From BP-464 sp963825415 (lineage in GTDB: Bacteria; Actinomycetota; Thermoleophilia; Solirubrobacterales; Solirubrobacteraceae): a stretch of 64,000 nt of DNA. Each line of letters begins with the position of its first letter. The stretch's first letter is position 1. Where the stretch lies: assembly GCA_963825415.1 (NCBI GenBank), contig CAWGTD010000009.1, positions 62,001-126,000 on the forward strand. Direction: 5' to 3'. Below are positions 1 through 8,696 of this stretch, one piece after another. A model generated the notes under the pieces. That model saw only the letters and a list, made by a program, of their open reading frames with translations. It made no database searches and was not told where the DNA came from. A program made the translations under genes and the position numbers.

Positions 1-1606
1 TGGGTCGCAGCCTCCTCGGCGCTGATGCGGAGCGCGCCGCTTTGAGGAGTTCGTCGGAGCTCCGTCGCAGAAGTAGGTCGTCGATGCGGTCGAGGATGAG
101 CGCAAGGCGCCGGAGGCGGAAGCGCAGATCGTATGTGTGGAGGAACGCGCGGAGTTCTGTGTGGTTTTCGCCCGATTTGTCGTCGCCATCATCAGCCCAT
201 GCGTCTAGAAGGGTCGCGACGAAGCGGGCCTCGTCACCCTCAGTCGGCTGATCGGCGGCGCGCAGCACCAGCGCCGTGAGGTCGTCGATGACCTCGAGGC
301 GCCGGAGGCGAAGATACGCAAGCGCTATCGGTGCGGGTGGCGTGATCTGGGCCGCCGGCTGAAGTGCGGCAATCTCGATCCCCCGAGTGACTCGCCGGAT
401 GCGCTCGATCGTGGCGTTGCGCTCGAGCAATGCCGCGATGTCCTCGTGGATCGCTCGACGCGCGGGACATGATCGCTGCGCCGATGGCCTACGGCGTCCG
501 GTCGGCCATGGGACTTGTTACGGTCGGCCGGCAACCTTGACGGATCGGGCTCGATGTACAGCAGCTTGCGGTCGACGGGCACGTCGGCGCGGCGCCGGCG
601 TAAGGCGTTTGTCGCGTAGGTGAACGGCTTGTTGTCGAGGTAGCCGCCGTCGGCGAAGGCCCACTCGCGCCACGGAACCTTGGCGCGAACGTAGTCGGGA
701 AAGAAGGCGTTGCCGATGGCGTCGCCGAGCGGGCTGTCCGAGCCGTCGGCGTCGCGCGGGAGGACGGGCTCAAAGGCAAAGGGGAACGATGACGTCGCGC
801 GGGCGGCGAGCGCGAGCATGCGGTCGTTGTCTTTCGTGAAGTCGATGTGAGCTCGACTGTGGCCTTCTCGGTCGAGGATACGACACCGCCATGCAGTGCG
901 ATGCCGAGGTTCCTCGACCGAACCATCGGCAAGGCGGAGCGCGAGCCAGAGCCCTTGGAGGTCGGTGGCGGTCACGCTGAGGTCGATCTGCTCGGCGTAT
1001 CGGGGCGTCACGGGAAGGGAAGCCGTTGCGCCGGTTTCGGTCGCTCCGCCCATCTTGGTCAACGCGTTCAGCGCTCGGTCATAGAGGCGTGGACCAGCGA
1101 GCAGCGACTGGGGCGGCTTTGTGTACGTGGATGGGGTTTGCAGTCCCCGGTAGGCGCGCGGCTCGTTGAACAGGAGGTTGATGTCGGCCTCATCGAGCCA
1201 GAGCCTGCGCAGGGCGTCAAAGTCCTGCCCGTTGGCCAAGGCTTTTGCGAGGTAGATGGCGTTGATACCCCCGGCGGATGTGCCGGAGAGGATGTCCACG
1301 ACGAAGCGCGAGGAAATGCCTGCCTCCTCGCCTGGGTTATCGGGCAACCATTGATGCTCTCCCTGCAGCCGGCGCCCGATCTCGCGATAGCCACGCTCGC
1401 TACCGCGGCTGTCAAGGTCTGAGGAGGGCTCGACGGTCGGTGCGTGGCGCAGTGGAGCGGACGAGCCGGAACAACTCGTGCGCGACGCCGTTGATGTAGA
1501 TCGCCAGCGATACCCCGCCGTACATGACGGTCGCGAACCGCACCTCGCGTATCGGGGCGTACATCAGTCCCTGAGGTTGTTTACGGCCACTGGCCAACTC
1601 AACCAC
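1..1606 (-). pseudogene. patatin-related phospholipase-like gene, frameshifted and cut by the window edge
   Basis: Reads leftward from about 1606. The first segment has the patatin-type oxyanion region (MYGGVSLAIYINGVAHELFR); a second frame from about 1440 carries the nucleophile elbow GTSAGG inside FVVDILSGTSAGGINAIYLA; a third from about 450 down to the window edge is rich in RLRRL-type helices as in the DUF3376-containing patatin-related family. The frame changes near 1445, 490 and 455, each time as if one base had been inserted. Intact family members are roughly 1000 residues, so the C-terminus lies outside. Known family role: serine acyl hydrolase acting on membrane lipids. Three breaks in 1.6 kb suggest a dead gene, although assembly error may account for some. 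Confidence 0.8.
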
Positions 1607-1697
1607 ACCGGCCCATTGCCCTGCTGCGCCGCGTGGCGGTCGTCCGGGTCGTAGGTCGCACGAGGTCGGGCCGGACGGTGCGCCAGACCCGGCGCTA

Positions 1698-3254
1698 TCA
1701 CCCGTGCACAGCGCGTAGGGGCTGACGAACCGGCGCAGGGATCGTCGGTCGCTCGGGCTCGTGCGGCACGGCGGTTCCCAGCAGCCCGAACGCGAGCCGC
1801 GTGGCCAGGGCCATGATCGTCAGCTGCGGGTTCACGCCCAGCGCGCTCGGGACCACGCTGCCGTCGGCGACGTACAGGCCCTCGACGCCGTGCACGGCGA
1901 ACTCGCCGTCGACCACGCCATCGGCGGGCCGCGCGGCCGCGCGGGCGGTGCCCAGCGGGTGGAAGGCGAGCAGCGAGAGGTCGGCGGCGCGCAGTCGGCG
2001 CTCGCGCAGAGCACGGACGTCGTCGGGCGTCTCGAGCATCGGCAGGCCCGCGACCGGCAGGAAGACCCGCTGCGCGCCCGCCGCCCAGTAGAGCTCGGCC
2101 AGTGCCACCAGGCCGCGCTGGATGCGATCGATGTCGGAGCGGCCGAGGTCGTAGCGGATCAGCGTCAGGCCGAGGCGCCGCATGACCCTGCCGCGCGACT
2201 CGTCTCCGATCATCAGGCCGAACTGCGACAGCTGGCGGTAGCGCAGCATCAGGTCGCGGTGCTCGGCGCCCCAGGTCCCGAACGAGGCGGCGGCGTAGTC
2301 CGGCGGCCCGGCCGTGCCCTCGAGCATGATCCCGTCGTCGTGGAACTCGTCGACGTAGAGCGACTGCGGCACGCCGGTGGACATGTCGACGTCCTCGTCG
2401 AAGATGGCGCGCACGGCGGTGCACGGGTGGATCGAGAGGTTGCGGCCCAGCTGGGCGGAGATCGCGCCGAGGCGGGCGCGGGAGAGCAGCAGCGGCGTCC
2501 CGATCGCGCCGGCGGCGACGACCACGCGGTCGCAGACGACGCGCAGCTTCCCGCGCGCCGCGGTGCGTGCGACGACGGCGCTCGCCCGGCCGTGGCGCAG
2601 CTCGATGTCCTCGGCGCGGCAGCCGGTGTAGGTGACGGCACCGGCGGCCCAGGCGCGCGGGACATGGGTCAGCCCCGGGTGCTGCTTGGCGCCCGTCGGG
2701 CAGCCCCAGCAGCAGACGGCCGAGCCGACACAGCCGCGCGCGTTGCGGTGCAGGTAGCCGCACGACCAGCCGAGCGCGTCGGCGCCGCGCTTGACCACGC
2801 GCGCGTTGCCGCCGGCGAGCTCGGGGGTGACCTGGGAGACGCTCAGCTCGCGTTCGACGCGGCGAAAGCTCGGCGCGAGGTCGTGCATGCCGAGCTCGTC
2901 GAGGCCGAACCGGCTCCGCCAGGAGTCGAGCACGGCCTCGGGGGTGCGAAAGCAGGTGCCCGAGTTGATCGCCGCGGTGCCGCCGATCCCCTTGCCGAGC
3001 GGCAGCAGGATCGGCACGTTGCCCACGGTCGTGGTCTGGCCGGCGTCGCGGTACAGCAGCCGCGTCATGTCGCGGGGGCGCGCGGTGAACCGCTCGGTGG
3101 CGAGGCGGTCGCCCTCCTCGACCATCACGACGCGGGCGCCGCCCTCCGCCAGCTCGGCGGCGACCACGCTGCCGCCGGGGCCGGTGCCGATGACGCACAC
3201 GTCGGCGCGGACCTCCGTCGTGCCGCGCAGGCCGGCGCCCTCGACGATCGTCAT
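1698..3254 (-). CDS. GMC family FAD-dependent oxidoreductase
   Basis: 518 residues. An N-terminal dinucleotide-binding GTGPGG (residues 23-28) for FAD is followed by the GMC signature around GKGIGGTAAINSG. The C-terminal domain ends with HPLGTAR and LGVNPQLTIMALATRLA, carrying the usual catalytic histidine region. There is a cysteine cluster (GCVGSAVCCWGCPTGAKQ) as in long-chain alcohol oxidases and related GMC enzymes. The ATG at 3254 overlaps the stop of the upstream small gene (ATGA), so the two are probably translated together. Likely reaction: oxidation of a hydrophobic alcohol or sterol; the substrate cannot be read from sequence. Confidence 0.88.
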   Translation of the reverse strand: MTIVEGAGLRGTTEVRADVCVIGTGPGGSVVAAELAEGGARVVMVEEGDRLATERFTARPRDMTRLLYRDAGQTTTVGNVPILLPLGKGIGGTAAINSGTCFRTPEAVLDSWRSRFGLDELGMHDLAPSFRRVERELSVSQVTPELAGGNARVVKRGADALGWSCGYLHRNARGCVGSAVCCWGCPTGAKQHPGLTHVPRAWAAGAVTYTGCRAEDIELRHGRASAVVARTAARGKLRVVCDRVVVAAGAIGTPLLLSRARLGAISAQLGRNLSIHPCTAVRAIFDEDVDMSTGVPQSLYVDEFHDDGIMLEGTAGPPDYAAASFGTWGAEHRDLMLRYRQLSQFGLMIGDESRGRVMRRLGLTLIRYDLGRSDIDRIQRGLVALAELYWAAGAQRVFLPVAGLPMLETPDDVRALRERRLRAADLSLLAFHPLGTARAAARPADGVVDGEFAVHGVEGLYVADGSVVPSALGVNPQLTIMALATRLAFGLLGTAVPHEPERPTIPAPVRQPLRAVHG

Positions 3255-3691
3255 GCGAAGCGGCCCTCCTCGGCGATCAGCCGCTGCCCGCGGGCGACGT
3301 TGGCCGCCGCGTCGTAGCCGAGCAGCCGCATGACCTCGTCGTTGCCGTAGTAGGAGATCAGCAGCACGCTGCTCATGGCTCGCAGGAGCTGGCGCAGCGG
3401 GGTCAGGCGTGAGCGCTCGACCCGGCGCAGGACGTCGCTGCGGGCGGCGCGGTCCAGCTTTTCGAGGCGCCGGCGATGGCCGAGCGCGAGGGGAGCGAGA
3501 TCGAGGATGCGCAGCCCGGCGCGCAGGCCGATGCGATTGACCGGGGGAGAGGCGGCGATCCACACCGCGACCGCCTGGACGGTGTCGGTCTTCTCGACCG
3601 CCGGCAGTGGAGGCTCGGGAGCGGCCAGCGTGTCGACGAGCGCCGCGACGATCGCTCGTTCGCGGCGGGTCATGCGGTTTCCGGCCGGCAC
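3251..3691 (-). CDS. small partner of the GMC oxidoreductase (alcohol-oxidase N-terminal-like)
   Basis: 146 residues, mostly helical, with MTRRERAIVAALVDTLA near the start and a C-terminal ISYYGNDEVMRLLGYD segment. This resembles the N-terminal domain of long-chain fatty alcohol oxidases, or the gluconate-2-dehydrogenase subunit-3-like family, which accompanies GMC enzymes. Its stop overlaps the GMC start by 4 bases, so the pair looks like one enzyme split into two chains. The GTG at 3691 is preceded by TAGAGT with a 6-nt gap, which supports this start; an ATG 18 bases downstream is the alternative. Confidence 0.7.
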   Translation of the reverse strand: MPAGNRMTRRERAIVAALVDTLAAPEPPLPAVEKTDTVQAVAVWIAASPPVNRIGLRAGLRILDLAPLALGHRRRLEKLDRAARSDVLRRVERSRLTPLRQLLRAMSSVLLISYYGNDEVMRLLGYDAAANVARGQRLIAEEGRFA

Positions 3692-3697
3692 GGGGCG

Positions 3698-3707
3698 ACT
3701 CTAGACT
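3698..3707. promoter_or_regulatory. back-to-back -10 hexamers of a divergent promoter
   Basis: ACTCTAGACT contains TAGAGT on the minus strand, 6 nt before the GTG at 3691, and TAGACT on the plus strand, 19 nt before the ATG at 3727. The two share the central TA. Inferred from position only. Confidence 0.5.
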
Positions 3708-3726
3708 CCCTCTCGACCGCCGCGGG

Positions 3727-4509
3727 ATGATCGATCTCCACACGCACATCCTCCCGGGCATCGACGACGGTCCGGCCGACATGCAGGGGTCGCTGGCCTT
3801 CGCGAGGGCCGCGCTCGCCGCGGGGACGACGACGATGGTCGCCACCCCGCACGTCGACGGGCATTACCGCCTCGGCGTCGCGGACCGCGACGCGGCGCTG
3901 GCGTCGTTGCGGGTCGCGATGGCGCAGGAGGGAATCGGCCTGCGGGTCGAGCCGGGCGCCGAGATCTCACTCGACCGCTACGTCGACCTCCAGCCGGAGG
4001 AAATCGAGCAGCTGACGCTCGGCGCCGGGCCGTATCTGCTGCTCGAGGCGCCGCTGTCGCCTGCCGTGGGCGCGTTCGACAGCTTTCTCGGTTCGTTGCT
4101 CGCGCGAGGCGTGCGCATGGTGATCGCGCATCCGGAACGGTGCCCGACCTTCCAGCGGCACCCCGAGAAGCTCGCCGAGCTCGTCCGGGCGGGGGCACTG
4201 ACGCAGCTCACGGCCGCTTCGCTCGAGGGCCGCTTCGGGCGGGCGGTGCGCGAGGCGTCGCTGAACATGCTCGCCGCGGGCCTCGTGCACGACCTCGCCT
4301 CCGACGCTCATGACGCCGAGCACCGTGGGCCGGAGATGCGGGCCGGCCTCGAGGCCGCCGAGAGCGCGCTTCCCGGTTCGGCCGCGCTCGCCGACTGGCT
4401 GACGGTCGACGCGCCGGGGGCGATCCTCGCCGGCGCCCCGCTTCCGCCCCGCCCGCCGCTGCCGGTGCCGCCGCCGAAGCGGCGGCTGGGTCTGTTGCGC
4501 CGCCGGTAA
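3727..4509 (+). CDS. CpsB/YwqE-type PHP-domain protein-tyrosine phosphatase
   Basis: 260 residues. It begins MIDLHTHILPGIDDGP, the metal-binding first motif of the PHP fold (HxH plus DDGP), and carries further ligands in TPHVDGHY, a glutamate in EPGAEI, IAHPERC, and a late SDAHD. That order matches the CpsB/CapC/YwqE family, which dephosphorylates tyrosine kinases controlling capsule or exopolysaccharide. No kinase or polysaccharide gene is adjacent. A proline-rich, arginine-terminated tail (PPRPPLPVPPPKRR) is unusual and may be a basic contact patch. The stop directly abuts the stop of the convergent SRPBCC gene. Confidence 0.82.
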   Translation: MIDLHTHILPGIDDGPADMQGSLAFARAALAAGTTTMVATPHVDGHYRLGVADRDAALASLRVAMAQEGIGLRVEPGAEISLDRYVDLQPEEIEQLTLGAGPYLLLEAPLSPAVGAFDSFLGSLLARGVRMVIAHPERCPTFQRHPEKLAELVRAGALTQLTAASLEGRFGRAVREASLNMLAAGLVHDLASDAHDAEHRGPEMRAGLEAAESALPGSAALADWLTVDAPGAILAGAPLPPRPPLPVPPPKRRLGLLRRR

Positions 4510-5064
4510 CTACCCGGCGTGAGCGCGGCGCTCCGCCTCCCGGCGGATCTCGGCCAGCGACCCTGCCACCGTCCGCTCCCACGAGCGCGCGACCAGATCG
4601 CCCCACCGCGCCCCCAGGCCCCAGAGGTCGGTGCCGAGCTCGCCGGTGTAGATCAGCTCGGTCGTCGCGGCGGTTTCGTGGAGCTCGTAGGTCTCGACGA
4701 CGTGCGGTACCGGGCCGCGTAGGAGGCGGAACGCGATCCGGCCGGGCGGCTCGAAGAGGACGGTCTCGACGGTGGTCGTCGTCAGCCCGTGGCCGACCGG
4801 CGTGTGGTGAGCGGCCAGCACCATGTCGCTGCCGCGCTCGAGGACCTCGAGCTTGTCGCGCATCGCGCGTGGCGTGCGACGGTAGGGAGAGGCGACGACG
4901 TCGAAGACGACGTCGCGAGGCGCCGCGATCTCGACACGCTGCGGCCCGAGCGGCCGGACGCGGCGGCCGATGCCGAGGTCGAGAGTGAGCGCGCCGCGGA
5001 CGACGAGCGCGTAGATGCCGGCGGCACCCGCGACACATCCGGTGCAGGCCACGAGCCGTCGCAC
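4510..5064 (-). CDS. SRPBCC (START-like) family protein with N-terminal hydrophobic segment
   Basis: 184 residues. A hydrophobic, cysteine-containing N-terminus (VACTGCVAGAAGIYALVV) may be a membrane anchor. The rest has the strand pattern of polyketide-cyclase/START-like proteins: VEIAAPRDVVFDVVASPY, then ETVLFEPPGRIAFRLL, then ATTELIYTGELGTDLWGLG. Such folds bind hydrophobic ligands; no catalytic motif is visible and the ligand is unknown. The GTG at 5064 follows TAGATT with a 6-nt gap. It is divergent from the SDR gene across 34 bases. Confidence 0.75.
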   Translation of the reverse strand: MRRLVACTGCVAGAAGIYALVVRGALTLDLGIGRRVRPLGPQRVEIAAPRDVVFDVVASPYRRTPRAMRDKLEVLERGSDMVLAAHHTPVGHGLTTTTVETVLFEPPGRIAFRLLRGPVPHVVETYELHETAATTELIYTGELGTDLWGLGARWGDLVARSWERTVAGSLAEIRREAERRAHAG

Positions 5065-5070
5065 GAGAGC

Positions 5071-5091
5071 AATCTACGGCGTGGGTAACGT
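5071..5091. promoter_or_regulatory. divergent leaderless-type promoter pair
   Basis: Minus strand TAGATT (5076-5071) lies 6 nt before the GTG at 5064; plus strand TAACGT (5086-5091) lies 7 nt before the ATG at 5099. This spacing predicts transcripts that begin at the start codon. Confidence 0.5.
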
Positions 5092-5098
5092 CCCCGGC

Positions 5099-5887
5099 AT
5101 GGTTGCCATCGTAACCGGGGCGTCGAGCGGGATCGGCGAGGCCACCGCGCGATTGCTCGCGCGCGAGCACGATGCGCGTGTCGTGCTGGTCGCCCGCCGC
5201 GAGGATCGGCTGCGCGCGTTGGCCGACGAGCTGGGGGAGGCAGCGAGCTGGGTCGCGGTCGACGTCACCGACTCCGAGGCGCCGGCGCGGATCGCCGAGC
5301 ACGTCCGGACCACCCACGGCCGGTTGGACCTGCTCGTCAACAACGCGGGCGCGGCCTGGCGCGGGAAGTTCGGCGACGTGGGCTGGGAGAACGTCCGTCG
5401 CACGATGGAGGTCAACTTCGATGCGGTGGTCCGCCTGACCGAGGCTCTGCTGCCGATCCTCCGCGAGTCGGCACCGAGTTCGATCGTCAACGTGGCGAGC
5501 ACCTCGGGCCGGGTCGCGCGCGGAGGCAGCGGGGCCTACTCGGCGAGCAAGTTCGCGCTGATCGGCTGGACCGACGCGCTGCACTTCGAGGAGCGCGCGA
5601 ACGGCGTCCACGTCGGGATGGTGCTGCCCGGCTTCATCCGCACCGAGGGCTTTCCGGCCGACGAGCTGCCCTCCTGGCTGCCCTCGACGCCGGAGAAGGT
5701 CGCGGCGGCGATCGTCGACTGCGGCCCGGGCGGGAAGGCCGAGCGCTACGTGCCGCGCCCCTACGGGGCGGCGGCGGTCCTGCGGATCGTCGCGCCCGCG
5801 CTCGTGCGCCGCGTGCTCTCGCGCGGCGCGGCCGACCGGCTCGTCACGAGCACCGGCGCCGACGCGGCCGATCAGGCGGACGAGTAG
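5099..5887 (+). CDS. short-chain dehydrogenase/reductase
   Basis: 262 residues of classical SDR. The cofactor loop TGASSGIG sits at residues 6-13, then NNAGA, a catalytic serine in NVASTSGR, and the YSASK motif. An Arg-Arg pair after strand 2 (VARREDR) favours NADP(H). The C-terminal 60 residues are longer than a minimal SDR, with a hydrophobic AAAVLRIVAPALVRRVL stretch that could lie on the membrane. Substrate unknown; the gene stands alone between a divergent SRPBCC gene and the following phosphatase. Confidence 0.85.
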   Translation: MVAIVTGASSGIGEATARLLAREHDARVVLVARREDRLRALADELGEAASWVAVDVTDSEAPARIAEHVRTTHGRLDLLVNNAGAAWRGKFGDVGWENVRRTMEVNFDAVVRLTEALLPILRESAPSSIVNVASTSGRVARGGSGAYSASKFALIGWTDALHFEERANGVHVGMVLPGFIRTEGFPADELPSWLPSTPEKVAAAIVDCGPGGKAERYVPRPYGAAAVLRIVAPALVRRVLSRGAADRLVTSTGADAADQADE

Positions 5888-5898
5888 CACCGGCTACC

Positions 5899-7576
5899 TT
5901 GCCGCGCCTGGTCCTCGGTCCGCTGCTGCGCTATCGTCGACGAGACGCGTGCGACGGTCTGGGTCGAGACCGACGCTCCGTGCGACGTCGAGGTGCTCGG
6001 GCACCGCACGAGCACGTTCCGTGTCTGCGATCGCCACTACGGGCTGGTCGTGATCGAGGGCCTGGAGCCGGGCTCGGTGACCCCCTACGAGGTGCTGCTG
6101 GCCGGCGAGCGGGTCTGGCCGCTGCCGGGGTCGGCGCTTCCGCCGAGCGTGATCCGCACGATCGCGCCGGAGGGGCGGCTGCGGATCATGTTCGGCTCCT
6201 GCCGGGTCGCCGTGCCCCACGTCAACCCTTACAACCTGACCAAGGACGCCGACGAACGCGGCCGCGAGGTCGACGCTCTGCAGGCCCTGGCGCTGCGTCT
6301 TCGCCGCGCGCCGCACGACGACTGGCCCGACGTGCTGTTGATGATCGGCGACCAGGTCTACGCCGACGAGGACGCCCCGAAGACTCGCGAGTTCATCCGC
6401 GCACGGCGTGACACCTCCGAGCCTCCGGGCGAGCACGTCCAGGACTACGAGGAGTACGCGCACCTCTACCACGAGACCTGGAGCGAGACGCTGATCCGCT
6501 GGCTGCTCTCGACGGTGCCCAGCGCGATGCTGTTCGACGACCACGACGTCCACGACGACTGGAACATCTCGCGGGCGTGGGTCGAGGAGATGCGGGCCAA
6601 GCCGTGGTGGGAGCGCCACATCGCGGCTGCCCTGTCGTCGTACTGGGTCTATCAGCACCTGGGGAACCTGGCGCCCGAGCAGCTGGCCGACAGCCGTTTG
6701 CTCGCCCGGATCCGCACGGTCGAGGACGGCGGGGCGCTGCTGCACGAGTGGGCGCACGAGGCCGACGAGGAGACCGATGGCAGTCGCTGGAGCTACGCCC
6801 GCAATCTGGGTTCGGTGCGGCTCGTGATGTTCGACTCGCGCGAGGGCCGCGACTTCGAAGCGGCCGAGCGGCGGATGTGCGACCCCGACGAATGGGACTG
6901 GGTCGAGCGCCACGCTCGTGGCGGCTGCGAGCACCTGGTGCTCGTGGACACGCTGCCCGTGTTCATGGCTCCCGCGTTCCACCACGCCGAGGCGTGGAGC
7001 GAAGCGGTCTGCGCCGGTGCCTGGGGGTCGCTGGCGGCACGCCTCGGCGAGCGGCTGCGGCGCGCGATCGACCTCGAGCACTGGGCTTCCTTCCAGCGTT
7101 CGTTTCGCGACATGTGCGAGCTGGTGAGCGCCGTGTCGCGCGGCGAGCGCGGTGCGCCGCCGGCGACGATCGTCATGCTCGGAGGCGACGTCCATCACGC
7201 CTACCTCGCGGCAATCGAGGCGGGCGGCGAGAGCGCGGTCTGGCAGGCGGTGTGCTCGCCGTTTCGCAATCCGTTGGAGACCACGGAGCGGCGTCAGACG
7301 CGGCTGGGGTTCTCGCCCGCGCTCGCGCGCGTGGTGGCCGCGGTGGCCGGCGCCGCGGGCGTCGGCGATCCGCCCGTCGGCTGGAAGGTCGTGGGCGGGC
7401 CGTTCTTCGACAACCAGGTCGCGACGCTCGAGTTCGACGGCCCGGCGGCGTCGCTGCGGATCGAGCGCACCACCGACGGAGGCTGGCGGCACCCGACGCT
7501 CACCACGTCGCTCGAGCGCAGGCTCGAGCGAGCGGGGCCTGATCAGGCCGGCGGCTCGAGCGTCTCGCCCGAGTAG
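5899..7576 (+). CDS. alkaline phosphatase D-like metallophosphoesterase, one frameshift
   Basis: The PhoD-like catalytic part is clear: FGSCR, MIGDQVYADE, LFDDHDVHDDWN and a late MLGGDVHHAYL supply metal ligands typical of PhoD-type phosphodiesterases/phosphatases. The N-terminal domain reads PRLVLGPLLRY in one frame from TTG 5899, then VDETRATVWVETDAPCDVEVLG in the next, so one extra base near 5935 breaks the gene. An intact ORF exists only from 5993. No signal peptide is visible, so a cytoplasmic site is possible. The last 34 bases overlap the convergent ferredoxin gene. Confidence 0.8.
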
Positions 7577-7791
7577 AGCTTGTGCACGGTGACCGTGCCG
7601 TCCGGCGCGGCTCCGATGCACAGCCCGCAGAGGATGCACTCGTCGACGTTGGACTCGACGACGCTGACGCGGCCGCCGTCGTCGGAGTAGATGCTGACGG
7701 GGCAGACCTCCTTGAGCTTGGCGGCCAGCTCGGCGTCGTCGGCCACCGCGTCGGCCACCTCGATCCCGATGAACGTCGCGTCGGTCCTCAT
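7543..7791 (-). CDS. small ferredoxin-like iron-sulfur protein
   Basis: 82 residues with an early VCPVSIY and a later CILCGLC, together the four cysteines for one [4Fe-4S] cluster, arranged like FixX-type ferredoxins rather than the classical 2x[4Fe-4S] type. It sits directly downstream of sucC and sucD in the same direction (the previous stop and this start are 3 bases apart), so it is probably co-transcribed. Context suggests a link to a ferredoxin-dependent 2-oxoacid oxidoreductase feeding succinyl-CoA into SucCD, but no such enzyme is in the window. Confidence 0.72.
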   Translation of the reverse strand: MRTDATFIGIEVADAVADDAELAAKLKEVCPVSIYSDDGGRVSVVESNVDECILCGLCIGAAPDGTVTVHKLYSGETLEPPA

Positions 7792-8696
7792 GCCAGGCGC
7801 TCCTTCATCAGCTCGGGGATCTGCGAGATCTCCTCGGCGACCGTGATGCCGGCCGCCTCCAGCCGCGCGATCTTCTCGGTCGCCGTGTCCTGAATGCCCT
7901 CCACGATCGTGCCGGCGTGGCCGAAGCTCATGCCCGGCATCTCGTCCATGAACTTGCCGGCCATGAACGCCACGATCGGCAGGCGCGAGTCGTTCTCGGT
8001 CTTCCAGCGCGCCAGCTCGGCCTCCATTCGGCCGCCGGGCTCGGTGTAGATGACGATCCCCTTGGTCTGCTCGTCGGCCTCGAAGAGCGGCATCAGCTCG
8101 GCGTAGCTGGAGCCGATGATCGCGTCGCCGCCGATCGACACCGCGGTCGACTGGCCGAGGCCGGCGGCGGTCAGCGTCGAGCTCATCTCCGTCGTCATGC
8201 CGCCCGAGCGGCTGATCACGCCGATCGGCCCGGGGGAGTAGGCCTTGGCGGCGTCCTTGGCCGGGCCGCCGATGCCGCCCATCTTGATCACGTCGGGGAC
8301 GATGATCCCCAGGCAGTTGGGGCCGATGATCCGCGCGCCGCGCAGCGTGGCGAGCTCGACCATCTCGGCCACGTCGCGGCGCGGGATCCGCTCGGTGACG
8401 ATCACGACGAGCTTGATGCCGTTCTCGAGCGCCTCGAAGACCGCGTCCTTGGTGAACGCCGGCGGGACGGTCACGACCGAGCCGTCGATCGGCCCGCCGT
8501 GGTGCTCGACGCACTGGCCGACGGTGTCGAAGACCGGCACGCCGTGGACGTCGCGGCCCTTGCGGCCCGGCGTCACGCCGCCGACGACCTTGGCGCCGGC
8601 GCCGTAGTCGAGGCACTCTCGCGTGAGATTGACCGCCTCGCGGCCGGTGATGCCCTGGACGATGAACGTCGTGTTCTCGTCGACGAGGATGCTCAC
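7788..8696 (-). CDS. sucD: succinyl-CoA synthetase (ligase) alpha subunit
   Basis: 302 residues. The CoA-binding Rossmann domain opens with FIVQGITGREAV, followed by GGVTPGRKG and GPNCLGIIVP. The active-site histidine phosphorylated during catalysis is in SFGHAGTIVEG (about residue 260). Reaction: succinyl-CoA + NDP + Pi to succinate + CoA + NTP. The GTG start overlaps the sucC stop (GTGA). Related enzymes use malate or citrate, and because a malyl-CoA lyase lies 2 kb away, a malate-CoA ligase role should be kept as an alternative. Confidence 0.88.
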   Translation of the reverse strand: MSILVDENTTFIVQGITGREAVNLTRECLDYGAGAKVVGGVTPGRKGRDVHGVPVFDTVGQCVEHHGGPIDGSVVTVPPAFTKDAVFEALENGIKLVVIVTERIPRRDVAEMVELATLRGARIIGPNCLGIIVPDVIKMGGIGGPAKDAAKAYSPGPIGVISRSGGMTTEMSSTLTAAGLGQSTAVSIGGDAIIGSSYAELMPLFEADEQTKGIVIYTEPGGRMEAELARWKTENDSRLPIVAFMAGKFMDEMPGMSFGHAGTIVEGIQDTATEKIARLEAAGITVAEEISQIPELMKERLA

